In this document: positions 20,894 to 31,103 of the stretch, in pieces
Position numbering within the stretch: position 1 is the first letter of the stretch
Layout: the number at the start of each line of letters is the position of its first letter
Source: Tannerella forsythia
GTDB lineage: Bacteria; Bacteroidota; Bacteroidia; Bacteroidales; Tannerellaceae
Direction of reading: 5' to 3'
Assembly: GCF_003860135.1 (NCBI RefSeq)
Contig: NZ_RQYN01000036.1
Coordinates: 1-41,934 of the forward strand
DNA: 41,934 nt
Made by a program: the position numbers and the translations under genes
The notes under the pieces: generated by a model
Databases searched by the model: none
Told to the model about the DNA's origin: nothing
What the model saw: only the letters and a program-made list of their open reading frames with translations

Positions 20894-23800
20894 ATGATAT
20901 TAACGCAAAGTCAGAATCGGTTATGTATTGGTTTAAATTTTAAAGCAATGCTTGTAGGACTGTGTTTTCTCTTCTTGCCTTCGTGGAGTATTGCACAGCA
21001 AGCCTTCATTAAAGGAGTGGTGTATGATGATCAGAATGTGCCGGCTATCGGTGTAAATGTGGTCAAGAAAGGAAGTACTGAAGGAGTGATAACAGATTTG
21101 AATGGACAATTTGAAATTAGGGCTTCACAAGGCGATGTACTTATTTTTTCGTATATTGGCTTTGCCACACAGGAGATAACTTGTGATGGGCAGTCAAATA
21201 TCGTTGTTCGGTTAAAAGAAGATACCGAGGTTTTGGAAGAGGTTGTTGTTGTCGGTTATGGAACAATGAAAAAGAGTGATCTTACGGGCGCAATTTCTTC
21301 GGTGAATGTGGAGGAACTGTCTGGCCGTGCGACAACCAATCCGGCTGAGGCGTTGCAGGGTAAAATTTCGGGTGTGAATATTCGTAAGTCAGGAGGAAAT
21401 GCAGGAGCCGGAGTATCGGTTAAAATCCGTGGTGTGAAATCTTTCGGAGATAATGAGCCTCTGTATATTATCGATGGTTTTCCCGGAAATATCAATAATA
21501 TCAATCCGCAGGATATTGCTTCCATGGAGGTGCTTAAAGACGGTGCCGCTGCCGCTATCTACGGTTCAACGGCTGCTAATGGAGTGATTATCGTAACAAC
21601 CAAGAATGGGAAAAAAGGAGAGTTGAAGGTCGATTTTAATACATGGCTTAGTAGGGTGCATGTCGCCAATCGCTTGTCGATGCTTGATGCCAAGGGATAC
21701 GTGCAGGTACATAGGCAGATGTATGAAAATTACAATCTGCAATTTCCCGGCAAAGCCATCGAATTACCTGAGTATATAACGAATCCCGGAGATTCGGATA
21801 CGAACTGGCAGGATGAACTGTTTCGTACCGGTCTCTCACAACATTACATGGTCGGTCTGCGCGGAGGAAGTGAACTTGCTCGTTATGCCGTTTCCTTCAG
21901 TCATGCCGATGATAAGGGGGTATTATTAGGTAATCGGTTTAAACAGGAAAATGCACGGATGAAACTGTCGGCACGCAAAAATATCTTCGAAGTTGAAGCC
22001 AACATCGGTCTTCGTGCAACTCGGAGTTTACAGCCTCAATATTCATTGAAAGAGGCGTATATGATTTCACCCTTAGTGCCGGTTTATGATGAATCAGAAC
22101 GTTATGGATATGGATTGACAAATAAGAAAGGACTACCGAGCAATCGGAATGTTCTGGCAGATCATCATTTCCGGAAAGCTGTTACGAACAGGTATCATAT
22201 AACAGCAAACGCTTCGGTTACAGCTCATTTTACAGAATGGCTTAATTTTCGTTCTTCTTATTCCTATCGTGGAGATCATCAGCGGTATAGCTATCATATG
22301 CCTCCGTATGTCTCAGATGTCAAATCACCGACAGAATATCCGTTACATACCGAATCTTCTTCTTATTGGCAAGAACAAGTGATCGATCATATCCTGACAT
22401 TCAATAAGACGTTCGGTGCTCATTCGTTTAATGCGATGGCTGGAAATTCGGTTACTTTGCAGGATTATACTTGGAATAGTGTCTCGGTAGAGGGTAAGAC
22501 GCTGGTACATGAAGTGAAGAACGGAAAACTTGTCACTCATGAGAAACCGGGCGGTTTTCTTGATCCTTATTTCGAGACCATTAATGCCGGAAAAGGGGGC
22601 ACATATACAGGTGAAGGTTCTCTTTATGCATATCGCAGGGTGTCTTTTTTCGGACGACTAAACTATGCCTATGACAGTAAGTATATGTTGCAGTTGACAT
22701 TCCGTCAGGATGGTTCTTCCAAATTTGGTCGTGACAGCCGTTGGGGATTCTTTCCTTCGGTCGCATTGGGATGGCGTATTTCGGAAGAGGGCTTTTTCCC
22801 GAAGGATGGTATGTTTAGTCATCTCAAGTTACGTGCTAGCTGGGGACGTCTTGGCAATGAACAAGCTTTAGGGTATTATGATTTTCAGGCATTGATTTCT
22901 ACCTATAATAATTTGTACGGAGGTTATGTACAGGGTTCAGGGGCGACACCTTGGCCGGGCAGTACAGCGAGAGGTTTGGCTAACCGTAACTTACAGTGGG
23001 AAACGACCGATACGAAAAATATAGGATTCGACTTCGGGCTGTTTAACGGGAAACTATCCGGCTCAGCCAATTATTATTACAATCGGACGGAAGATATGCT
23101 GATTACTAAAAAACTTGCCCCTTCGGTTGGATTATTTGATCCCATCATGAATGTCGGGAAGATACGCAACTCCGGTATTGAGTTGGAACTGAACTGGCAG
23201 GATAAAATCGGGGCTCTGCAATATCATACAAGTTTTAACTTAACGACTACGGCCAATAAAGTTGTTGAGTTGTCGGATCCGAAGCAAGCTCTATACGGTG
23301 ATGGGCTGAAATGGGGAACGGAACATTTTCCGACACAGACAAGAGTGGGACATCCGATTGCAGGGTTCTATTTATATCGTACCGAAGGTATATTTCAAAG
23401 TGATACCGAGGCGGAAGCCTATAAAAACGATAAGGGAGAACGCTTACAGCCGAATGCGAAGGGCGGAGATATCCGTTTTGCCGATATAAATGGAGATGGT
23501 GTGATCAACGAGGACGACAAAGAATTTTGTGGGGCTGCTATTCCTAAAGTCGAAGCGAATCTAACATTCGGCGTTGACTATAAAGGATGGGACTGCTCGT
23601 TCTTGCTTAGTGGCGGCTGGGGCGGTAAGTTATACAATGCGAACCGTTATTTTTACGAAGGAATGAGTTCCGGCTCTAACTTCCTCGAAGCAACACTGAA
23701 TGCTTGGACACCTGAGAATAAGCAAACGAATATTCCTCGTGCGGTATTGCAAGATATGAACGGGAATGCGCGTGAATCTGACCGTTTTCTCGAAACAGGC

Positions 23801-24058
23801 AATTATATTCGTATGCGTCAATTACAACTTGGATACACGTTCTCGCCATCCGTATTGCGTAAACTACGGATGGAAAATCTGCGCCTCTATACCAGTGTAG
23901 AAAATCTCTTTACAATTACCCCTTATACGGGAATTGATCCCGAATTTTCACGTAAGAGTGCTGCCAATCCGACATCGGATGTTCTGAACGCCGGAGTGGA
24001 TACACATATCTATCCATTTACGCGATCATATGTCGTGGGGTTACAACTTTCATTTTAA
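20894..24058 (+). CDS. susC: SusC/RagA-family TonB-linked outer-membrane transporter
   Basis: A 1054-residue TonB-dependent transporter: signal sequence, carboxypeptidase-regulatory-like N-terminal extension (about 36-115), TonB box (EEVVVVGYG near residue 118), plug domain (DLTGAISSVNV through VIIVTTKNG) and a beta-barrel ending in Phe (GLQLSF). It imports oligosaccharides across the outer membrane together with the SusD partner encoded 23 bases downstream. The first 18 residues before Met19 are hydrophilic, so the true start may be at 20948, where a clean signal peptide begins. Length and ending are those of a complete family member. Confidence 0.95.
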   Translation: MILTQSQNRLCIGLNFKAMLVGLCFLFLPSWSIAQQAFIKGVVYDDQNVPAIGVNVVKKGSTEGVITDLNGQFEIRASQGDVLIFSYIGFATQEITCDGQSNIVVRLKEDTEVLEEVVVVGYGTMKKSDLTGAISSVNVEELSGRATTNPAEALQGKISGVNIRKSGGNAGAGVSVKIRGVKSFGDNEPLYIIDGFPGNINNINPQDIASMEVLKDGAAAAIYGSTAANGVIIVTTKNGKKGELKVDFNTWLSRVHVANRLSMLDAKGYVQVHRQMYENYNLQFPGKAIELPEYITNPGDSDTNWQDELFRTGLSQHYMVGLRGGSELARYAVSFSHADDKGVLLGNRFKQENARMKLSARKNIFEVEANIGLRATRSLQPQYSLKEAYMISPLVPVYDESERYGYGLTNKKGLPSNRNVLADHHFRKAVTNRYHITANASVTAHFTEWLNFRSSYSYRGDHQRYSYHMPPYVSDVKSPTEYPLHTESSSYWQEQVIDHILTFNKTFGAHSFNAMAGNSVTLQDYTWNSVSVEGKTLVHEVKNGKLVTHEKPGGFLDPYFETINAGKGGTYTGEGSLYAYRRVSFFGRLNYAYDSKYMLQLTFRQDGSSKFGRDSRWGFFPSVALGWRISEEGFFPKDGMFSHLKLRASWGRLGNEQALGYYDFQALISTYNNLYGGYVQGSGATPWPGSTARGLANRNLQWETTDTKNIGFDFGLFNGKLSGSANYYYNRTEDMLITKKLAPSVGLFDPIMNVGKIRNSGIELELNWQDKIGALQYHTSFNLTTTANKVVELSDPKQALYGDGLKWGTEHFPTQTRVGHPIAGFYLYRTEGIFQSDTEAEAYKNDKGERLQPNAKGGDIRFADINGDGVINEDDKEFCGAAIPKVEANLTFGVDYKGWDCSFLLSGGWGGKLYNANRYFYEGMSSGSNFLEATLNAWTPENKQTNIPRAVLQDMNGNARESDRFLETGNYIRMRQLQLGYTFSPSVLRKLRMENLRLYTSVENLFTITPYTGIDPEFSRKSAANPTSDVLNAGVDTHIYPFTRSYVVGLQLSF

Positions 24059-24081
24059 TAATTCCTTAATACATAATAGTC

Positions 24082-25593
24082 ATGATACAAATTAGATATA
24101 TAATATTGGTTCTTTTATTGTCCGGTACCTTTACGGGCTGTGATGATTTTTTGACAGTTAGTTCTCCCGACGAGTTAACATCTGAGTTGTTCTGGAGAAA
24201 TAAGTCGGATGCAGAAGCCGGATTAGCCGCTGCATATTCGAAGTTGGAAGCTTCTACCGATACTTGGGAATTCCCTGAGGTTTTCTTCCCCGTAGAAGCT
24301 TATCGCGAAGATATTATCAAACCGGGAGCGGATGCATATAATTATCCGAATTGGATCGAATTGGCAAATTTTAATTACACTAACGGTAATTCTCAATTCT
24401 CGGCCTATTGGCGTGATAATTACTATGGTATCAATTATTGTAACCAAGTAATTGAAAATCTACCTCATATACCGGCTGATAAAATAACAGACACCGATCG
24501 TGCGATGATACAGAACGAGGCTTATTTTCTACGGGGATATTACCATATGAAATTGTTATTGAATTGGGAGCAGATCGTTATTCGAGACAAATATATTTCT
24601 TCGGTAGCCGAGCTGGATAGACCGTTGTCTACTCGTGCCGAAGCATGGGATTTTATTATCGATAATTTTAAAAAAGCAACAGCATTACCGGCCAATCGAA
24701 CTTCCGAAACGATTGGACGAGCTACGCAGGGAGCGGCTTACGCGTATCTCGGATGGGCATATTTGACAAGAGCATACGAGGACGCAGGCCAGAAAGATGC
24801 GTCGCTAAATGCAGCAGTTGAAGCATTGAACCGGGTGACGGGATACGAGTTGGTGAAAGAGTTGCGTACCTTATTCGATGGCACAAATAAAAATTCGAAG
24901 GAGAGTATTTTTGAGATACAACTTACATTAAGTACGGCCAATGGAGCACGTTACCGCACACAGCTTCACCGATTTATCGGCTGTTCAGAATTACAGGGCT
25001 GGGATGAAGTGCTCCCGACAGATCTGTTGATACAAGCCTATCAAAAAGAAGGAAAGACGGCGACAGACGGTCGTTATGACGGTCGCTTGTACGAAACGAT
25101 CTTTTTTAAGGATGAATATTTTAACGATCCTACCGCAAAACGCGTGTATGACAAGACTTATGACGAATGGTTTCAAGGTGCCGATAAACCGGCATTCCGC
25201 AAATATATGCCGGCGGATGCAGCCGGTTTGAGTGCTGCATATTTTGCTCCGAATATTGTTTTGATGCGCTATGCGAATGTTTTGCTTATGAAGGCGGAAG
25301 CTTTGAACGAACTTGGCCGTACCTCTGAAGCGATCCCACTTGTCAACGAGGTGCGTAAACGTGCGGGTATGCCTGCAATGAAGGGGGGGACTCGTGAGGC
25401 TGTGCGCGCACAGATTGAGCATGAACGTATGTTGGAATTTCCTCTGGAAAATATGCGTTTCTACGATCTCCGTCGTTGGGGAAAAACGAAAGAAGTATTG
25501 CATGCGGCAGGACGCTCGAACTTTGATCCGTCCAAGCACAATTTTTATCCGATTCCGATTCAGGAAATCAATTCGAACAATGCAATAAATTGA
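24082..25593 (+). CDS. susD: SusD/RagB-family surface glycan-binding lipoprotein
   Basis: A 503-residue lipoprotein (lipobox Cys20, TFTGC followed by Asp-Asp, an acidic surface-export signal) with the SusD fold: TPR-like helices in the N-terminal half (RGYYHMKLLLNW region) and the family-typical C-terminus (RMLEFPLENMRFYDLRRWG, then FYPIPIQEIN). It forms the lid of the SusC channel and captures the glycan. It sits 23 bases after susC and 34 bases before the galactosidase, in one operon. Confidence 0.95.
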   Translation: MIQIRYIILVLLLSGTFTGCDDFLTVSSPDELTSELFWRNKSDAEAGLAAAYSKLEASTDTWEFPEVFFPVEAYREDIIKPGADAYNYPNWIELANFNYTNGNSQFSAYWRDNYYGINYCNQVIENLPHIPADKITDTDRAMIQNEAYFLRGYYHMKLLLNWEQIVIRDKYISSVAELDRPLSTRAEAWDFIIDNFKKATALPANRTSETIGRATQGAAYAYLGWAYLTRAYEDAGQKDASLNAAVEALNRVTGYELVKELRTLFDGTNKNSKESIFEIQLTLSTANGARYRTQLHRFIGCSELQGWDEVLPTDLLIQAYQKEGKTATDGRYDGRLYETIFFKDEYFNDPTAKRVYDKTYDEWFQGADKPAFRKYMPADAAGLSAAYFAPNIVLMRYANVLLMKAEALNELGRTSEAIPLVNEVRKRAGMPAMKGGTREAVRAQIEHERMLEFPLENMRFYDLRRWGKTKEVLHAAGRSNFDPSKHNFYPIPIQEINSNNAIN

Positions 25594-25600
25594 TTGATAA

Positions 25601-28762
<3,162 letters not shown>

Positions 28763-28778
28763 AATAGCGAAAAATTAT

Positions 28779-29051
28779 ATGTTTGTTGTTATAGGAATTA
28801 TGTTCAGCGGAATCGCTTTAGGGTATCTGTTTCGAAAGAAGACGATACTTCAGCGGTTCAGTAACCTGATTGGTTGGACGGTCTATTTGTTGCTTTTTTC
28901 TCTCGGAATTTCAGTAGGGAATAATCGTGAGATTATTTGTAATCTCCCGGCATTGGGCGGACAAGCCTTATGGCTGGCTTTTGCCGGTACGTTGGGAAGT
29001 GTTTGGGGGGCTTGGATCGTTTATCGGAATTTCTTCAAAAACAAATCATAG
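28779..29051 (+). CDS. LysO-like lysine exporter, N-terminal part (DUF340)
   Basis: A 90-residue membrane protein with three hydrophobic helices, containing the family segment YLLLFSLGISVGNN. It corresponds to the first third of LysO (YbjE, DUF340), which in E. coli is a single protein of about 299 residues. With the next gene the total is 298 residues, so both parts together reconstitute one transporter. Both reading frames have clean starts and stops, arguing for a genuine two-gene form rather than a fresh frameshift. It follows the GH2 gene by 16 bases. Confidence 0.8.
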   Translation: MFVVIGIMFSGIALGYLFRKKTILQRFSNLIGWTVYLLLFSLGISVGNNREIICNLPALGGQALWLAFAGTLGSVWGAWIVYRNFFKNKS

Positions 29052-29077
29052 TCTGATTTATATATTTTTGATAGCAG

Positions 29078-29704
29078 ATGAAGGGAAGCCTTATTGTTGT
29101 TGCTTTTTTTGTAGCCGGATGCCTGACGGGTTGGGCACTCGATGCTTACAATATTCGTATCGAGGATGATCCGACACGTTATATTCTCTATTTTCTGATG
29201 CTTCAAGTTGGATTAAGCGTAGGAAGTGATAAACATATCATACAAATACTGAAGACGGTACGTTTGCAATTACTACTGGTGCCAATCGCTACGATAATAG
29301 GCACCCTTCTTTTTTCAACTTTAGCGGCTTTTTGTATTTCCAAATGGAGCGTTTATGACTGCTTAGCCGTAGCGAGTGGTTTTGCCTATTATTCTTTATC
29401 GTCTGTGATGATTACTGATCTGAAATCCGTTTCATTGGGGGTACAATCAGCTGCGGAACTGGGTACGATTGCTCTCATAACTAATATTATTCGAGAAATG
29501 ATGGCGCTTTTGGGGGCTCCTTTATTCGTTCGATTCTTTGGCCCTCTCGCACCGATCTGTGCCGGTGGTGCGACAACGATGGATACAACTCTGCCAGTCA
29601 TTACGAAATATTCAGGAAAAGATTTTGTCTTTATAGCCGTCCTGCATGGTATACTCGTTGATTTGACCGTTCCATTTGCGGTGAGTCTCTTTTGTGTGTT
29701 GTAA
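29078..29704 (+). CDS. LysO-like lysine exporter, C-terminal part
   Basis: A 208-residue membrane protein with about six helices. It repeats the helix motif MLQVGLSVGSD (compare SLGISVGN in the partner) and has the conserved region GFAYYSLSSVMITDL and a final segment with GATTMDTTLPVITKYSG. It matches the last two thirds of LysO, which exports lysine and confers resistance to the toxic analogue thialysine. It starts 26 bases after the first part. Both parts are needed for a full transporter. Confidence 0.85.
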   Translation: MKGSLIVVAFFVAGCLTGWALDAYNIRIEDDPTRYILYFLMLQVGLSVGSDKHIIQILKTVRLQLLLVPIATIIGTLLFSTLAAFCISKWSVYDCLAVASGFAYYSLSSVMITDLKSVSLGVQSAAELGTIALITNIIREMMALLGAPLFVRFFGPLAPICAGGATTMDTTLPVITKYSGKDFVFIAVLHGILVDLTVPFAVSLFCVL

Positions 29705-29890
29705 ACGCTTATGGGTGATAATGTTCTAGGTGTTGTTGAATCTCTATAGTTTTATTGTCATTGCCGATAAAAAACTATTGTCGTCCGGTAAAACTCAATA
29801 TAAAAAGCCGTAAAAACGCGTTCGGGGAGCGAAGGTATTGATATACTTGATTTTCATATCCTCATTCGATCAAATTGTCCCCTTGTAGCT

Positions 29891-29910
29891 CCCTCCCACG
29901 GATAGGAGGG
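29891..29910. other. Short GC-rich hairpin between the lysO genes and the repeat region
   Basis: CCCTCC (29891-29896) pairs with GGAGGG (29905-29910) with an 8-nt loop, in a poly-purine/poly-pyrimidine stretch (a G-run follows at 29925-29932). No T-run, so a weak terminator at best. From 29705 to 29966 I see no other feature. Confidence 0.25.
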
Positions 29911-29966
29911 TTACTCTCACACAGAGGGGGGGATTGCATTAAATAGTCACTCCTTAGCAATTGATT

Positions 29967-30074
29967 TCAGTGAAAAATAGAATACAAAAGATTTTCCTTA
30001 ATCTTTTCCGGCATTTTCTTTAGATTCCAAGCTGTTGCTGCCATGTAGGCATTAATATGTATCCCTTTTTCGCC
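29967..30074 (-). pseudogene. Remnant of a transposase C-terminus
   Basis: The minus strand, open from 30074 to a TGA at 29967-29969, encodes INAYMAATAWNLKKMPEKIK followed by about ten residues. The AxTAWNLKKM pattern is like the C-terminal helix of IS5/IS1182/IS4-type transposases. An upstream stop in this frame (30075-30077) and related-looking sequence in another frame show it is decayed. Family assignment is by motif memory only. Confidence 0.4.
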
Positions 30075-30143
30075 TCACAGATAGTTCTGTTCCATACGGA
30101 AGTTTTTTCAGGACAGGACAAACCCAAAGATAATTCTATTTTG

Positions 30144-30542
30144 CCGCGAAAACCTCAATTTCCACCACGGAAACTTTTGTCTCTGCCACGGAAACCTCAG
30201 TCTCTGCCACGGAAGCCTCAGTCTCTGCCACGGAAACTTTTGTCTCTACTGCGGAAACCTCAGTTTCTGTCATGGAAACCTCAGTTTCTGCCGCGGAAAC
30301 CTCAGTCTTTGCCGCGGAAACCTCAGTCTCTGCCACGGAAGCCTCAGTCTCTGCCGCGGAAACTTTTGTTTCTGCCGCGGAAACTTTTGTTTTTGCCACG
30401 GAAACTTTTGTTTCTGCCATGGAAACTTTTATTTCCGCCACGGAAACTTTTGTTTCTGCCATGGAAACTTTTGTTTCCGCCACGGAAACCTCAGTTTCTG
30501 CCACGGAAACTTTTGTTTCCGCCACGGAAACTTTTGTTTCCG
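30144..30542. repeat. Tandem array of nineteen 21-bp units
   Basis: Nineteen head-to-tail units of exactly 21 bp fill this segment. The plus-strand unit is CC(A/G)CGGAAAC followed by either TTTTGT or CTCAGT and then a TTTCTG-like end; the two central versions alternate irregularly along the array. As 21 is divisible by three, any frame without a stop in the unit stays open. Frames are open on both strands, so open length is not evidence for coding. On the minus strand (open frame 30136-30675) the unit encodes the heptad AETKVSV or AETEVSV, a coiled-coil-like pattern in which Lys or Glu alternates. Confidence 0.85.
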
Positions 30543-30675
30543 TGACTGCGAGCATTGTTAAAATTCCGGAACGACAACGGTCCAATATCTCATCGCAATA
30601 CTCATAGAAAGTGGCTGCAAGGACATTGAAGAGGTGAAATCCGGCTTCTTCCGCTTTGTTGTACCAACGATCCAT
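30543..30675 (-). pseudogene. Transposase-like fragment fused in frame to the heptad repeats
   Basis: The first 44 or so residues of the minus-strand frame ending at 30136 (start MDRWYNKAEEAGFHLF, then FYEYCDEILDRC) resemble the segment just before the conserved NRSTNASAESFNAK motif of Bacteroidales transposases of the ISL3-like type. The conserved motif itself is missing and the frame enters the 21-bp repeats instead. So either the repeats expanded inside a transposase remnant or the frame was recruited to a new short coiled-coil protein. The former is more likely. Confidence 0.4.
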
Positions 30676-30776
30676 GGAGAGCCCGGCTACGTCTTTAATA
30701 GAACATTAGTGGAAAATAATGTAAACTACAAAACCGCAAAAAAAAGAATTTATAGAGGAAATATAGAAATAATACT

Positions 30777-30784
30777 TAATTTTG
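30777..30784 (+). promoter_or_regulatory. -7 promoter element of the first B12 riboswitch transcript
   Basis: TAATTTTG followed by C is an exact TAnnTTTG match and lies 5 bases before the first paired base of the riboswitch (30789), precisely where a transcription start for the aptamer is expected. No convincing -33 TTTG is seen. Confidence 0.6.
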
Positions 30785-30788
30785 CAGC

Positions 30789-30960
30789 CGTTTTGGTGAT
30801 GCGTCGGTCATTCTGCCGTTCGCATAAAAGGGAATCCGGTCAAAATCCGGAACAGTGCCCGCTACTGTGGAACCCGTAAAAAGAAAAAGCAAACTTACAC
30901 CACTGTCGTTATTGACGGGAAGGTCGCTTTTTGGGGTGTAGTCAGGAAACCTGCCAAGCG
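30789..30960 (+). promoter_or_regulatory. Cobalamin (B12) riboswitch 1
   Basis: Clear cobalamin aptamer. The core GGGAATCCGGT...AATCCGGAAC..GTGCCCGC lies at about 30830-30865, and the B12 box AGTCAGGAAACCTGCC lies near 30940-30955. The terminal stem is formed by CGTTTTGG (30789-30796) and CCAAGCG (30954-30960). The RNA should fold with adenosylcobalamin and shut off the downstream TonB receptor when B12 is plentiful. Confidence 0.93.
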
Positions 30961-31043
30961 TAAAAGGACGAGTCTGTTCTCGGGGGCAAGAACAGCGTGA
31001 TTGGAATCGAATGATGATTTAGTTTCGGTTATAAGGCGAGAAG

Positions 31044-31072
31044 CCTGCAAGCGGTCATACCCGTTTCGCAGG
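31044..31072 (+). promoter_or_regulatory. Hairpin before the receptor start, possible riboswitch expression platform
   Basis: CCTGC-A-AGCGG (31044-31054) pairs with CCGTTTCGCAGG (31061-31072), a stable stem ending just before an ATG at 31074. Such a hairpin could mask the ribosome-binding area, in line with translational control by B12 riboswitches. No T-run follows, which argues against a terminator. Confidence 0.5.
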
Positions 31073-31103
31073 TATGTTTAGGTTATTGTTTATCGATTTT
31101 ATA

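Noticed and set aside
30144-30542. CRISPR array
   Set aside because: Units are contiguous 21-mers with no spacers between them and no cas genes are near.
30057-30607. Long plus-strand reading frames through the 21-bp repeats, rich in PRK/LP or ETFVSA
   Set aside because: The 21-bp unit has no stop in several frames, so repeats automatically keep them open; no start signal or family match supports coding.
30634-30879. 81-codon plus-strand frame over riboswitch 1
   Set aside because: It crosses the promoter and aptamer of the riboswitch, which explain the sequence better.
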